From the NCBI GenBank assembly GCA_964490145.1, contig CAZBBS010000022.1, positions 1 to 37,747 on the forward strand: 37,747 bases of DNA. Direction: 5' to 3'. A model generated the notes under the pieces. It was not told the DNA's origin, made no database searches, and saw only the letters and a program-made list of their open reading frames with translations. This DNA is from Eutrophocola sp964490145 (GTDB lineage Bacteria; Pseudomonadota; Gammaproteobacteria; Pseudomonadales; Pseudohongiellaceae). The stretch's first letter is position 1. Every line of letters starts with the position of its first letter. Made by a program: the position numbers and the translations under genes. This document shows, in pieces, positions 1 through 7,833 of the stretch.

Positions 1-267
1 CCTGTGGTCATCAATCAGATTCATGCCTGGCAATTACATGTCACGGACGCGGATGGCCGGCCGGTTACCGGTGCGGATATAGCGGTGAAAGGCGGGATGC
101 CGGCTCATAATCACGGCCTGGCCACCAGTCCGGCCATTGAACCGGGTGACAATGGTGACTACCTCTTGCAGGGACTCCGTTTTCATATGATGGGTTACTG
201 GGAGCTCAACTTGACCATTAATGACGATGGCGTCAGGGATGAGGTGGTAATCCCGCTGACCCTATGA
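1..267 (+). CDS. YtkA-like domain protein (5' truncated by window edge)
   Basis: The reading frame is open to the left edge, so the gene starts outside the window; a GTG at position 4 is unlikely to be the real start. The visible 88 residues have the pattern of a YtkA-like (PF13115-type) beta-sandwich: a Trp, then a D-x-D-G-R-P-V turn, a G-A-D-I-A-V-K-G-G strand, M-P-x-H-N-H-G-L, then G-D-N-G-D-Y and a closing F-H-M-M-G-Y-W-E-L strand. YtkA/FixH-like domains are extracytoplasmic and are often near haem or copper proteins; no catalytic role is known. Its stop codon overlaps the start of the di-haem peroxidase gene (ATGA), which suggests translational coupling. The family call is from pattern recognition and fairly secure; the function is not. 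Confidence 0.75.
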   Translation, partial: PVVINQIHAWQLHVTDADGRPVTGADIAVKGGMPAHNHGLATSPAIEPGDNGDYLLQGLRFHMMGYWELNLTINDDGVRDEVVIPLTL

Positions 268-1559
268 ATGTGAACAGCCGTTTACCCCGCATCCTGAAAA
301 TTTTCGGGATATCAGTCATTGCACTGGTCCTGATCTTGCTGGTACTGGCCTACCGGCCGCCTGGGGCCTGGCGTGAGGATGAACTCTCGCTCATACGTTC
401 ACTCTGGCTGGAAACCCTGTCACCCTTGCCGGCATCACCGTCAAACCAGGTGGCAGCCGATCCTGCTGCGGCCCGCCTGGGTCAGGCACTGTTTTTTGAC
501 AAACGCCTGAGTGCCAATGGCGAGATTTCCTGTGCATTCTGTCATCGCCCTGAACTACGCTTTACTGATGGCCTGGACAAGGCCAGGGCCTTGGGCAGTT
601 CCAGGCGCAACACGCCCAGTATCGTCGGACTGGGCTGGAGTCCCTGGCTTTACTGGGACGGGCGCCGCGACAGCCTCTGGTCACAATCCCTGTCTCCCCT
701 GGAAGACCCGGCTGAACAGGGCAGCAACCGGATGTTTATCGTTCGCCAGGTGCTGGCCGACCCTGAATATGCCCGGCAATATCAGGCTATATTCGCTGAA
801 CTGCCGGATTTTTCAGATACGTCACGCTTTCCCTTGAATGCAGGCCCCGGGCTTGACCCGGAATGGGATGCGGCCTGGCAAGCCATGCGGATTGAAGACC
901 AGTACATGGTCAATACCGTTTTCGCGAATATTGGCAAAGTCATAGAGGCCTATGAACGCCTCATGGTGCCTTCGCCCAGTCGTTTCGATGCCTATGCTGA
1001 AGCCGTTCTGTCCGGCAATGCCGATTTGGGCAGGGAGATATTCAGTAATGATGAAATCAAGGGATTGAGGTTGTTCATGGGTAAGGGGCGTTGCATGGAG
1101 TGCCATAATGGCCCGCTGTTTACCAACTTTGAATTCCATAACACCGGTATACTTTCCTATCCCGGCGATTTGCCGGATCGTGGGCGAATTGACGGATTGC
1201 GCCAGGTCAGGGCGAATCCCTTCAATTGTCTGGGACAATACAGCGATGCCAGTGCCGGGCAGTGTCAGGAGCTGACCTATGCCCGTGACGGTGTGGAGCT
1301 GATCGGGGCCCTGAAAACCCCGTCACTGAGAAACCTGGCTGACACGGCGCCCTACATGCATAAAGGGCAGGTCAGGACTTTGGCAGAAGCCATTGATCAT
1401 TACAATCGGGCACCCTTTGCCATGATTGGTCACAACGAAGCAGAGAACAAATTGCGCCTGCTTCCCTTCGAAAAACGGCAGCTGGAGGCTTTTTTGCTGA
1501 CTCTCGATTCCTCTATCGCTGCAGACCCGCGCTGGCTGGAGCCACCTGCAAAAAAATAG
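264..1559 (+). CDS. Di-haem cytochrome c peroxidase / MauG-family protein
   Basis: A 431-residue protein with an N-terminal membrane anchor or signal (about residues 11-30) and two haem c attachment motifs, CAFCH (90-94) and CMECH (277-281). The spacing of about 190 residues, the L-F-F-D-K-R-L-S-x-N-G-x-I-S-C stretch before the first haem, and the A-P-Y-M-H-K-G-Q segment near residue 365 are the signature of the bacterial CcpA/MauG superfamily. Members either reduce hydrogen peroxide in the periplasm using cytochrome c electrons, or oxidise a partner protein through a high-valent di-haem state. The sequence alone does not separate these. The ATG overlaps the stop of the upstream YtkA-like gene, so the two are probably one transcript and may work together. 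An ECF sigma gene follows after 69 bases. Confidence 0.9.
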   Translation: MNVNSRLPRILKIFGISVIALVLILLVLAYRPPGAWREDELSLIRSLWLETLSPLPASPSNQVAADPAAARLGQALFFDKRLSANGEISCAFCHRPELRFTDGLDKARALGSSRRNTPSIVGLGWSPWLYWDGRRDSLWSQSLSPLEDPAEQGSNRMFIVRQVLADPEYARQYQAIFAELPDFSDTSRFPLNAGPGLDPEWDAAWQAMRIEDQYMVNTVFANIGKVIEAYERLMVPSPSRFDAYAEAVLSGNADLGREIFSNDEIKGLRLFMGKGRCMECHNGPLFTNFEFHNTGILSYPGDLPDRGRIDGLRQVRANPFNCLGQYSDASAGQCQELTYARDGVELIGALKTPSLRNLADTAPYMHKGQVRTLAEAIDHYNRAPFAMIGHNEAENKLRLLPFEKRQLEAFLLTLDSSIAADPRWLEPPAKK

Positions 1560-1628
1560 TTGCCGAAACCGGGAATTTTCCTGTTTGCTGTACGTTAGAG
1601 AGATAACAGGGCGAACAGGAAACGGTTC

Positions 1629-2123
1629 ATGCAAGACATCACCCGCGGTGCATTGCACCTGGCCATGCAGATTACAGGCAGTCACGATGAGGCCATGGAT
1701 ATTCTGCAAACAGCAGTCATCAAGGCGCTGGAGTATCGTCATGCACCCCGGCCAGGAGAGGATGGCTACAAGGCCTGGTTTTATCGCGTGGTACGCAACC
1801 AGGCTATCGACTGGTTACGTTATGAAAAACGTTTTGACAGGGATGCCGGGATTGAAGATCAGGTGGTTGACCATGACCCGGGGCGGCACCTGCATGAAGC
1901 GGGGAGGAAGTTGTCGCTTCAACGAGCCCTGAAAGAGCTGGATGCCGAACAGCGCGAAATCATCTGTCTCAAGGATTTCCATGATTTCAGCTACGCGGAA
2001 ATTGCCGACATCATGGGAATAGAAAAAGGCACGGTCATGTCCCGTCTGCATCGCGCAAGAATGGCCCTGAAGATGAAACTGTCAGCCATGAGTGAATTCG
2101 CAGGAGGTGAATATGAAATGTGA
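1629..2123 (+). CDS. RNA polymerase ECF sigma factor
   Basis: A 164-residue sigma-70-family protein of the extracytoplasmic-function class. Region 2 spans about residues 8-75, with the helix E-A-M-D-I-L-Q-T-A-V-I-K-A-L and the W-F-Y-R-V-V-R-N-Q-A-I-D-W-L-R core. Region 4 spans about 105-155, with the helix-turn-helix F-S-Y-A-E-I-A-D-I-M-G and G-T-V-M-S-R-L-H-R-A-R. No region 3 is present, as expected for the class. The start is fixed: an in-frame TAG lies at 1596-1598, no other start codon lies between, and AGGAAA at 1617-1622 is a suitable ribosome site. It overlaps the following anti-sigma gene by 11 bases. What it regulates is not visible; the peroxidase upstream and the YbjQ gene downstream are natural guesses. 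Confidence 0.92.
   Translation: MQDITRGALHLAMQITGSHDEAMDILQTAVIKALEYRHAPRPGEDGYKAWFYRVVRNQAIDWLRYEKRFDRDAGIEDQVVDHDPGRHLHEAGRKLSLQRALKELDAEQREIICLKDFHDFSYAEIADIMGIEKGTVMSRLHRARMALKMKLSAMSEFAGGEYEM
2102..2110 (+). promoter_or_regulatory. Strong ribosome binding site deciding the anti-sigma start
   Basis: AGGAGGTGA is a near-perfect anti-Shine-Dalgarno match, placed five bases before the ATG at 2113. The frame also has an upstream ATG at 2092 without such a site, so 2113 is preferred. The site lies within the 3' end of the sigma gene. Confidence 0.75.
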
Positions 2124-2547
2124 AGAGATCGGCGACCTGATCTCAGGCTATGTCGATTTGGAGCTGACGCAACAGGAAGCCCAGCGCGTCCGCCTGCATC
2201 TGGAGAGCTGTGACAGCTGCAGCCAAACCTGTGCAGAAATCCGGTCATTGCAAGCGAAAATGGGGTCGCTTTCCTATCCGGCAACTGATCATGAGATGCT
2301 GGAAAATATGGAAAAGAATTTGTTGATCAGATCCGGACTATGGAGTGGATGGGCAATGATCGTGCTGGGTGTCGTTGTCATGGGAGGCTTCGGCGTCTAT
2401 CGCTTTCTTGTCGATCCTGCTGTGCCTGGACTGGTGAAGTTTTTTTTCGGACTCCTTCATGCCGGCTTTTTCATCCTTTTTCTCGTGGTGTTGCGCCAAC
2501 GTCTTTTGGTGTACAAAAATGATAAGTACACAAAGGTGAAGCTATGA
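2113..2547 (+). CDS. Anti-sigma factor, zinc-finger (zf-HC2) membrane protein
   Basis: A 144-residue protein. The N-terminal cytoplasmic part has the zinc-binding anti-sigma motif H-x3-C-x2-C (His29, Cys33, Cys36), the hallmark of ZAS anti-sigma domains that sequester an ECF sigma factor. Two hydrophobic stretches (about 78-99 and 107-127) follow and would form a membrane hairpin, leaving a short basic C-terminus. The start at 2113 is chosen over 2092 because of the AGGAGGTGA site. The gene begins within the last codons of the sigma gene and ends overlapping the next gene by four bases, so the three are coupled. Zinc-finger anti-sigma factors of this class can respond to redox or envelope signals; the signal here is unknown. 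Confidence 0.88.
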   Translation: MKCEEIGDLISGYVDLELTQQEAQRVRLHLESCDSCSQTCAEIRSLQAKMGSLSYPATDHEMLENMEKNLLIRSGLWSGWAMIVLGVVVMGGFGVYRFLVDPAVPGLVKFFFGLLHAGFFILFLVVLRQRLLVYKNDKYTKVKL

Positions 2548-2861
2548 TTGTATGTACTACTTTCGAAATTGAAGGCAGAAGAATCAGCCGGGTGCTGGGC
2601 GTTGTCAGAGGCAATACCATTCGCTCCAGGCACGTGGGCAGGGATGTGATGGCTGTGCTGAAAATGTTTGTGGGTGGAGAGATTCATGAGTACACCAAGC
2701 TGATGGCTGAAAGTCGTGAACAGGCGCTGGACAGAATGGTGGCAGAGGCTGAATCCCTGGGCGCCAATGCCGTCGTGGGTTTGAAATTTGCCACATCACA
2801 GATCACCGCAGGTGCCGCCGAACTGCTGGCCTACGGCACTGCAGTGGTACTTGAAGAATAG
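2544..2861 (+). CDS. YbjQ / UPF0145 family protein
   Basis: A 105-residue cytoplasmic protein matching the YbjQ family (PF01906, once called putative heavy-metal-binding) over its full length. Features seen are the opening T-T-F-E-I-E-G, the G-V-V-R-G-N-T-I-R-S-R-H-V-G-R-D strand-turn, the E-Y-T-K-L-M-A-E-S-R-E-Q-A-L-D-R-M helix, and the closing G-A-N-A-V-V-G-L-K-F followed by an A-Y-G-T-A-V strand. YbjQ proteins form ring-shaped pentamers of unknown function. Coupling by an ATGA overlap to an anti-sigma gene is the notable context and suggests a role in the same stress response. A strong intrinsic terminator follows 24 bases after the stop. Confidence 0.9.
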   Translation: MIVCTTFEIEGRRISRVLGVVRGNTIRSRHVGRDVMAVLKMFVGGEIHEYTKLMAESREQALDRMVAEAESLGANAVVGLKFATSQITAGAAELLAYGTAVVLEE

Positions 2862-2885
2862 CGCCCTATACCTTCCCTGCAACAG

Positions 2886-2915
2886 AAAACCCGCCGAATG
2901 GCGGGTTTTCTTTTT
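2886..2915 (+). terminator. Intrinsic terminator of the sigma/anti-sigma/ybjQ operon
   Basis: A perfect 10-base-pair stem (2886-2895 with 2900-2909, AAAACCCGCC / GGCGGGTTTT) with a GAAT loop is followed by C and five Ts. It sits between convergent genes. The A-run on its left side could let it work weakly for the minus-strand gene that ends at 2933. Confidence 0.9.
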
Positions 2916-2932
2916 GTGGCCTGTCGGTTTGG

Positions 2933-5134
2933 TTAATGTGCCAGAGGATCCGGGCGGACCTGGAAGTGATAGACGATACTGGTCGTGCCCTTGCCCGTTT
3001 CCATATGGAAGGGGGCTCTGCCGGAGAAGGTGGCCCATACGCCACGTCCTTTCCAGCCGGCGTCAGGATCATCAATGCGGCCATCCATCCATTTCGTATA
3101 GAAGCCCAGGGGATAGGGAACACGCATTCTGACAAACTCGCCATCATGCAGGGCCAGCAGGGCGCCACTCTGGTTACCGGTGTTGATCGGTGTATTTTCA
3201 CCCAGGCCCAGCGTGTTGTGCTGATCAACCCAGGTAAAATAGGACCCCTCTGAAGAGCCCGGTTTGTCCAGATTTTTAAACTGCGGCAACGGTTCGGGAT
3301 AAAACGACCAGCCTTCAGGACAATGCTGACCGGTTGCCTGAGGGCCGTTTAAGGGACCTGTACATTTGCGACGATCGAAGCTGGCCATATGCCCGCTGGC
3401 GAGGGCAACCCACATCACGCCATCACGGTCGACATCGCCGCCGCGTGGTGAGAACCCCTCGATGGGATCACCGTTTTCATCCAGGGGTAATTCGTAATAT
3501 TCAGTAATGGCTGTCCTGGCGGGATCATCACCGGGTACTACCCTGGCAACAGCGCCGGGATAACCCAGGATGGTGCCCCAGACTGTGCCATCGGGGGCCG
3601 GGTTGACTGAATAAAACCCGAACCCTGGAAAAATCTGCAGGTCTTTGGCCGGATCAGGCGAGTCATTGGCCCCTACAAAGTCATCACGCACACCGTTGCC
3701 ATTGGTGTCCAGAATGAAAGGGGTCCAGCCCTGTGCCGCCTGCTCGTCGCCGGTTTCCAGATACTGGCGAGTGTTGAGCCAGCCGATGACCTGGCCGCCG
3801 CCGCTGGTCCACAGGGTGTTGTCCGCATCTTCCGCAAACATCAGGTGATGGGTGCCAAAGCAGGTGTCGATGTGATGATATTCACCGGTTGCCGGGTCAA
3901 ACATGCCGAGTTGACGTCCGTTGAACTGGGTGGGATAGGCCTGTGCAGAAGGATGATCTGAGCCCTCCTGGCAGAAAGCCGGGTTGTCGCGCCCCCGCAC
4001 ACGCGCCGTAATCCAGACCCTGCCGTCCTGATCAAACATGGGGTTATGGACATTGGCGGCTGAATCCCAGGGTGTTTCATCGCCCCAGTTGGGCGATGGC
4101 TGTACGTTGGGTCCGGGCACCGGTCCGGCATCAGGATCCATCATGGTCAGCGGCACCTGATCAATGCTGTTGGCGACGGGATCAAGGACAGGCAGATAAT
4201 CGGCGCTTTCTTCCAGGGCGCCATAGAGTTTGCCATAGCCGTTCACCGTTGGATTGCGCCTATCCGTGGACACTACATCATGCAGATAGGCGGTGGGGTC
4301 GGCCCAGTCCCACTGGGTTATCACGAGGTTGCGCTCCAGTCCCTGGGGCCTTTCCGGTTCCGGCGGCAGCTCGCCGGCAGCGATGCGATCAGTCCAGTCC
4401 CCGAACATTTTCGAGGTGTGATCCATGCCCATGCCGGTCCAGGTACGGGTCATGAAGCCGCCTGCCTGCCCGGACTGGATTCGACGGTTCCAGGCAGCGG
4501 CACTGCTGTCATAACCGTTAAAAAAAGCGGAAATTTCTCGCGTAGCCTTGTTGCCAAGCTGGTGGCATACCACACAGCCGCCAGAAGTGACCAGACGAAT
4601 GTAATCTGCCTGGTGCTCAATGGAAGGGCTGATGCCATTGCCGGCAGGACCCGTGCCCGGGAACTGGCTGGCATCAGGAATTTCCAGCAGTGACAACCAG
4701 TATCCGGCAGGGTAATACTCTGCCGCTTGCGCCGCACTCGGGGCCAGCACGGCGGCCAGGTTCAGTACTGTTCCAGGAGAGGCTGGGACTTTTTCCGAGT
4801 CCACGAGGCCATAGCCCCGCACCCAGATATCGTAGTTCGCCTCCGGCAAATCAGGCAGCACATAACGGCCCTGATCGTCAGTGACCACGATGCGGGCAAA
4901 GCGGGTGGCGAAATCATGGGTTTCGGCAATGACCCAGACGCCGGCTTCAGGCCCGTTGGCACTGGTCACCTGTCCCTCAATAACATTGCTGGCAATGGCA
5001 GTCGATTGTGTATTTTCGAGTGGCTTCGAGGCAGGGGACTGTTCCTGTGCTGACTGCTCTCCGGAACAGGCCGTCAGCATGGCAATACACAGGGACAGGG
5101 TGGATGTGCGGAACAGATGGTGTGGAAATTTCAT
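2933..5134 (-). CDS. Lipoprotein with carboxypeptidase-regulatory-like domain, mono-haem cytochrome c and beta-propeller
   Basis: A 733-residue exported lipoprotein. The signal peptide ends in the lipobox L-T-A-C (Cys23). Residues 50-130 look like a carboxypeptidase-regulatory-like beta-sandwich (I-E-G-Q-V-T, D-D-Q-G-R-Y-V-L-P-D-L-P). A haem c motif CVVCH is at 187-191, with a likely distal Met in the M-G-M-D-H region. From about residue 380 to the end repeats such as D-Q-D-G-R-V-W-I-T, D-A-D-N-T-L-W-T-S and D-R-D-G-V-M-W-V-A resemble a streptogramin-lyase (Vgb)-type propeller. The start is set by AGGGG eight bases before this ATG; the open frame extends 77 codons upstream but that part lacks signal-peptide character. 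It is monocistronic and divergent from the DUF6152 gene. Its substrate is unknown; a surface electron-transfer or oxidase role is an inference. Confidence 0.75.
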   Translation of the reverse strand: MKFPHHLFRTSTLSLCIAMLTACSGEQSAQEQSPASKPLENTQSTAIASNVIEGQVTSANGPEAGVWVIAETHDFATRFARIVVTDDQGRYVLPDLPEANYDIWVRGYGLVDSEKVPASPGTVLNLAAVLAPSAAQAAEYYPAGYWLSLLEIPDASQFPGTGPAGNGISPSIEHQADYIRLVTSGGCVVCHQLGNKATREISAFFNGYDSSAAAWNRRIQSGQAGGFMTRTWTGMGMDHTSKMFGDWTDRIAAGELPPEPERPQGLERNLVITQWDWADPTAYLHDVVSTDRRNPTVNGYGKLYGALEESADYLPVLDPVANSIDQVPLTMMDPDAGPVPGPNVQPSPNWGDETPWDSAANVHNPMFDQDGRVWITARVRGRDNPAFCQEGSDHPSAQAYPTQFNGRQLGMFDPATGEYHHIDTCFGTHHLMFAEDADNTLWTSGGGQVIGWLNTRQYLETGDEQAAQGWTPFILDTNGNGVRDDFVGANDSPDPAKDLQIFPGFGFYSVNPAPDGTVWGTILGYPGAVARVVPGDDPARTAITEYYELPLDENGDPIEGFSPRGGDVDRDGVMWVALASGHMASFDRRKCTGPLNGPQATGQHCPEGWSFYPEPLPQFKNLDKPGSSEGSYFTWVDQHNTLGLGENTPINTGNQSGALLALHDGEFVRMRVPYPLGFYTKWMDGRIDDPDAGWKGRGVWATFSGRAPFHMETGKGTTSIVYHFQVRPDPLAH

Positions 5135-5278
5135 TTGCTTACCCCTCATTGATTCGAAAACCCTTGCGGATACCTGCCGGCAGCTGCAATCTAGGATATC
5201 TGGCCCGGTAACGTCACTGGCGGTTCCGCGAGACTTTGCTAGAATCCGTCGATGATGCGTTTTTTTGAGAGAGTTGTC

Positions 5279-6301
5279 ATGTATTACCGCGCTTTTTGCC
5301 ATGCCTCCAGCCTTCTGTTTCCGGTAATCCTGTCGATTTTTGCGTTGCCAGTTTCGGCCCATCACAGTGCAGCAGCCTTTGATATCAGTAAAACCATTGA
5401 GGTTTCCGGGGTCATTTCAGCGTACAGCTTCCGCAACCCGCATGTTTACATGACGCTGACTGTCAGTGGTGAAAACGGACAATCCGCGGAAGTGGAAGTG
5501 GAGGCAGGTGCCGGATCGGTTATCGCCCCTCTGGGGTTCACCCGGGATTCTGTGTCAGTGGGAGACCAGGTCACCGTCATTGGCAATCCCGGTCGTCGTA
5601 AACCTGATTCTCTGTTACTTGGGCGGGAGCTCTATACCATTGCCGGGAGTTACTATCCGTTGAATATCTCTTCGCGTAGCGTGGATGATTTCGGGGATGC
5701 TGTCGCTGACTCCCTTGCGGGCACCTGGTTTCCACCCCGGGAATCATTTTTTGGGTACCTGGGTGGGGCAAATGCCTGGCAGCTGACTGAGGCAGGCAAA
5801 ACGGCATCGCAGGCCAGTACCTCAACATCGACCACCCACAAGGACTGTATTCCTATCGGCATTCCCGGGCTGATGGTGTATCCAGTGGCCAACACCGTAT
5901 CGGTTTATGCTGACCGCGTGGAAATGGATATTGACTGGCTGGATGCCGAAAGGACCATCTGGCTCGATGGCAGGGATCACCCCGACGCTTCGCAAACCTT
6001 CCTGCAGGGCCATTCAACCGGTCATTGGGAGGGGGAGGTGCTGGTGGCAGAAACCACCAACTTCACGGATCACAGCATGGGACTGACCATGAGTGTTCCC
6101 GGCAGTTCACGCCGCAAAATCACTGAACGTTTCGAACTCAGTGAGGACCGCAAACAAGTGATTTACAGCGGTATGATCATGGATCCGGACTATCTTAAGG
6201 CACCTGTCTCCTGGCAGGCCCGCTGGGTTTATCGCCCTGGCATGAGCCATGCCAATGAGGCCTGTGACCTGGAGGTTGCCCGCCGCTTTCTGGATGACTG
6301 A
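5279..6301 (+). CDS. Secreted DUF6152-type protein with a second, widespread uncharacterised domain
   Basis: A secreted protein of 340 residues from the ATG at 5279, preceded by GAGAGAG; the in-frame ATG at 5252 would add nine residues and has no clear ribosome site. The signal peptide ends near V-S-A-H-H, and the H-H-S-A-A-A-F-D-I sequence followed by I-E-V-S-G-V-I-S-A-Y-S-F-R-N-P-H-V-Y opens a DUF6152 domain (about 27-125). The rest carries G-H-W-E-G-E-V-L-V-A-E-T-T-N-F and S-R-R-K-I-T-E-R-F-E-L. These motifs recur in the separate minus-strand protein at 7834-8592, so the two share a domain. No enzymatic function is known for either domain. Confidence 0.78.
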   Translation: MYYRAFCHASSLLFPVILSIFALPVSAHHSAAAFDISKTIEVSGVISAYSFRNPHVYMTLTVSGENGQSAEVEVEAGAGSVIAPLGFTRDSVSVGDQVTVIGNPGRRKPDSLLLGRELYTIAGSYYPLNISSRSVDDFGDAVADSLAGTWFPPRESFFGYLGGANAWQLTEAGKTASQASTSTSTTHKDCIPIGIPGLMVYPVANTVSVYADRVEMDIDWLDAERTIWLDGRDHPDASQTFLQGHSTGHWEGEVLVAETTNFTDHSMGLTMSVPGSSRRKITERFELSEDRKQVIYSGMIMDPDYLKAPVSWQARWVYRPGMSHANEACDLEVARRFLDD

Positions 6302-6345
6302 ACGGTAATTTTTTAACAATATATTCACAGGAAAGGGGGAAGGTT

Positions 6346-7197
6346 ATGCGGGTGAAATTGATCAGGTCGATATGCTGTTGTGTCATGTGGCTGCCCGTTG
6401 TGTCACTGGCTCAGGGTAATATGCTGCCCGGCATGACTGTCGCAGAAAATGTTGCGCCAAACCCGTCTTTGCCCATGTACCAACAGACAGGCGAGCAATA
6501 CCGGGTCTATGAATTTCCCGGTACTGGAGAACCGATTCCATACCGCTTGTATGTGCCCGAAAACTGGACGCCGGATCAGCATCTGCCCATCCTGGTTACC
6601 CTGCGGGCCGGCCCCAGTATCAACAATAATCACCGCAACAATAATGACCTGGTCGTGGAAGCTCGCAAGCGTGGCTATATCGTGATTTCACCTCTGGGGT
6701 ATCGTGGTTATGCCCAGCCGTACTACGGCAGTCCCTATCCCGCGGACAGGGCAGCCGGTCCCTCTGAGCCGGGTGCCGGCTGGGCACAGGAGGAAGATCA
6801 GCGTGCCCATCAGGATGTCATCAACGTCCTGCATCTGGTTGCCAGCGAATACCGGGCAGACACCTCACGAATTTTCTTCCATGGACAGAACCCGTCCGGG
6901 TCAGCAGTATTCAATTTTGCTGCCCGTTACCCGGATGCAATCAAGGGCATTGTGGTGAGTGCGGGCCCCATCGTCACCGATGACTTCCCCTTTGAAAACC
7001 TGCAAGGGAAGGTGGCGGTGATGCTGCTTCAGGGCTCGGAAGACCAGGCCTATACACAAGCCACCGAACTGAAGGTGACGGAGGAATTGAAAAGTCACGG
7101 TATTGATGCGCAATACCATGTCGTGCCTGGAGGTGAACACCTGACAGCCTATCTGGATTATGCCAGTGAGATTTTTGATTTCATGGACAGCCTCTAA
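6346..7197 (+). CDS. Secreted alpha/beta-hydrolase-fold protein lacking the nucleophile serine
   Basis: A 283-residue protein with a signal peptide (cleavage about residue 22, S-L-A-Q). The fold is that of the esterase/PHB-depolymerase-like alpha/beta hydrolases: Y-R-L-Y-V-P-E-N-W at 66-74, L-P-I-L-V-T-L-R-A-G, a V-I-S-P-L-G-Y-R-G-Y strand, and a helix before R-I-F-F-H-G. At the nucleophile elbow, where relatives have G-H-S-M-G-G, this protein reads G-Q-N-P-S-G (180-185), so Asn182 replaces the catalytic Ser. The acid (Asp233 in G-S-E-D-Q) and the base (His265 in G-G-E-H) are kept. It is either an inactive binding protein or uses another chemistry. It lies 44 bases after the DUF6152 gene in the same direction and is probably co-transcribed. 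Confidence 0.8.
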   Translation: MRVKLIRSICCCVMWLPVVSLAQGNMLPGMTVAENVAPNPSLPMYQQTGEQYRVYEFPGTGEPIPYRLYVPENWTPDQHLPILVTLRAGPSINNNHRNNNDLVVEARKRGYIVISPLGYRGYAQPYYGSPYPADRAAGPSEPGAGWAQEEDQRAHQDVINVLHLVASEYRADTSRIFFHGQNPSGSAVFNFAARYPDAIKGIVVSAGPIVTDDFPFENLQGKVAVMLLQGSEDQAYTQATELKVTEELKSHGIDAQYHVVPGGEHLTAYLDYASEIFDFMDSL

Positions 7198-7202
7198 CCG
7201 GG

Positions 7203-7757
7203 CTATTCAAAACACAGCGGGGCGTTGATCAGTCGCGTATATAATTTTCGCATGCGCTGGTGAGGCGTCCAGTGAATCAGGAAGTTTGCCAATGCTTCCC
7301 ACAGGGAGACCCAGGCAGCAATGGTAAGGCCCTGGGCAAAGACATGCTGGATAACGGATGCATCCCGATTGAGCAGGTTGTTGATCCAGATCGACAGGCC
7401 CAGGATGACAAGGCCAGTGATGAGAAAAATAAGTGAAGTCCTCAGACGCTGGGAAAGTGCCCGGGTTTCCCGTTGTTTCATGTAGTCAAAATAATTGTGA
7501 ACGCTTTCACTGAGGCGGGAGATGACCTCAGGATCTGCACGCTGGGAAAAGCGAAAACTGACAATGAAGGGTTCCTTGCCAATATCCTTTACGGCATTGA
7601 CCAGATATTCGGAAAGCTCAACGTCCAGGTCCTTTTTGATAAAGGGGGCGTTGCGATCAAAATTATTGTACAGATCCTCGACTTTCTCGGTCGTGACTTC
7701 AATGATGAAGGCGTTGTCCGCCGCGCGGGGATATCTGTCGAGTATGGAATGTGGCAC
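7203..7757 (-). CDS. Uncharacterised membrane protein with two transmembrane segments
   Basis: A 184-residue protein of no family I can name with confidence. The N-terminal 100 residues are soluble and charged, with a strand-helix pattern (A-F-I-I-E-V near 16-21, E-P-F-I-V-S-F-R-F near 62-70). Two hydrophobic helices follow, at about 107-126 and 138-158, then a basic tail. The start is a GTG at 7757 with CAGGTG upstream; the assignment is moderate. It ends six bases before the stop of the convergent hydrolase-fold gene, with no terminator hairpin between. The next minus-strand gene upstream ends 76 bases away, so the two may share a transcript. Function unknown. Confidence 0.65.
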   Translation of the reverse strand: MPHSILDRYPRAADNAFIIEVTTEKVEDLYNNFDRNAPFIKKDLDVELSEYLVNAVKDIGKEPFIVSFRFSQRADPEVISRLSESVHNYFDYMKQRETRALSQRLRTSLIFLITGLVILGLSIWINNLLNRDASVIQHVFAQGLTIAAWVSLWEALANFLIHWTPHQRMRKLYTRLINAPLCFE

Positions 7758-7833
7758 GCCAGCGCACCTGCAGCAGAAATCGCAGGCGCACTATATGCCG
7801 GTAATTCGCCTCTGAAAAGGGGCGGCAGATAAT

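Noticed and set aside
5135..5365. 77-codon extension of the haem lipoprotein
   Set aside because: It would bury the lipoprotein signal peptide inside the protein; the ATG at 5134 has its own AGGGG site.
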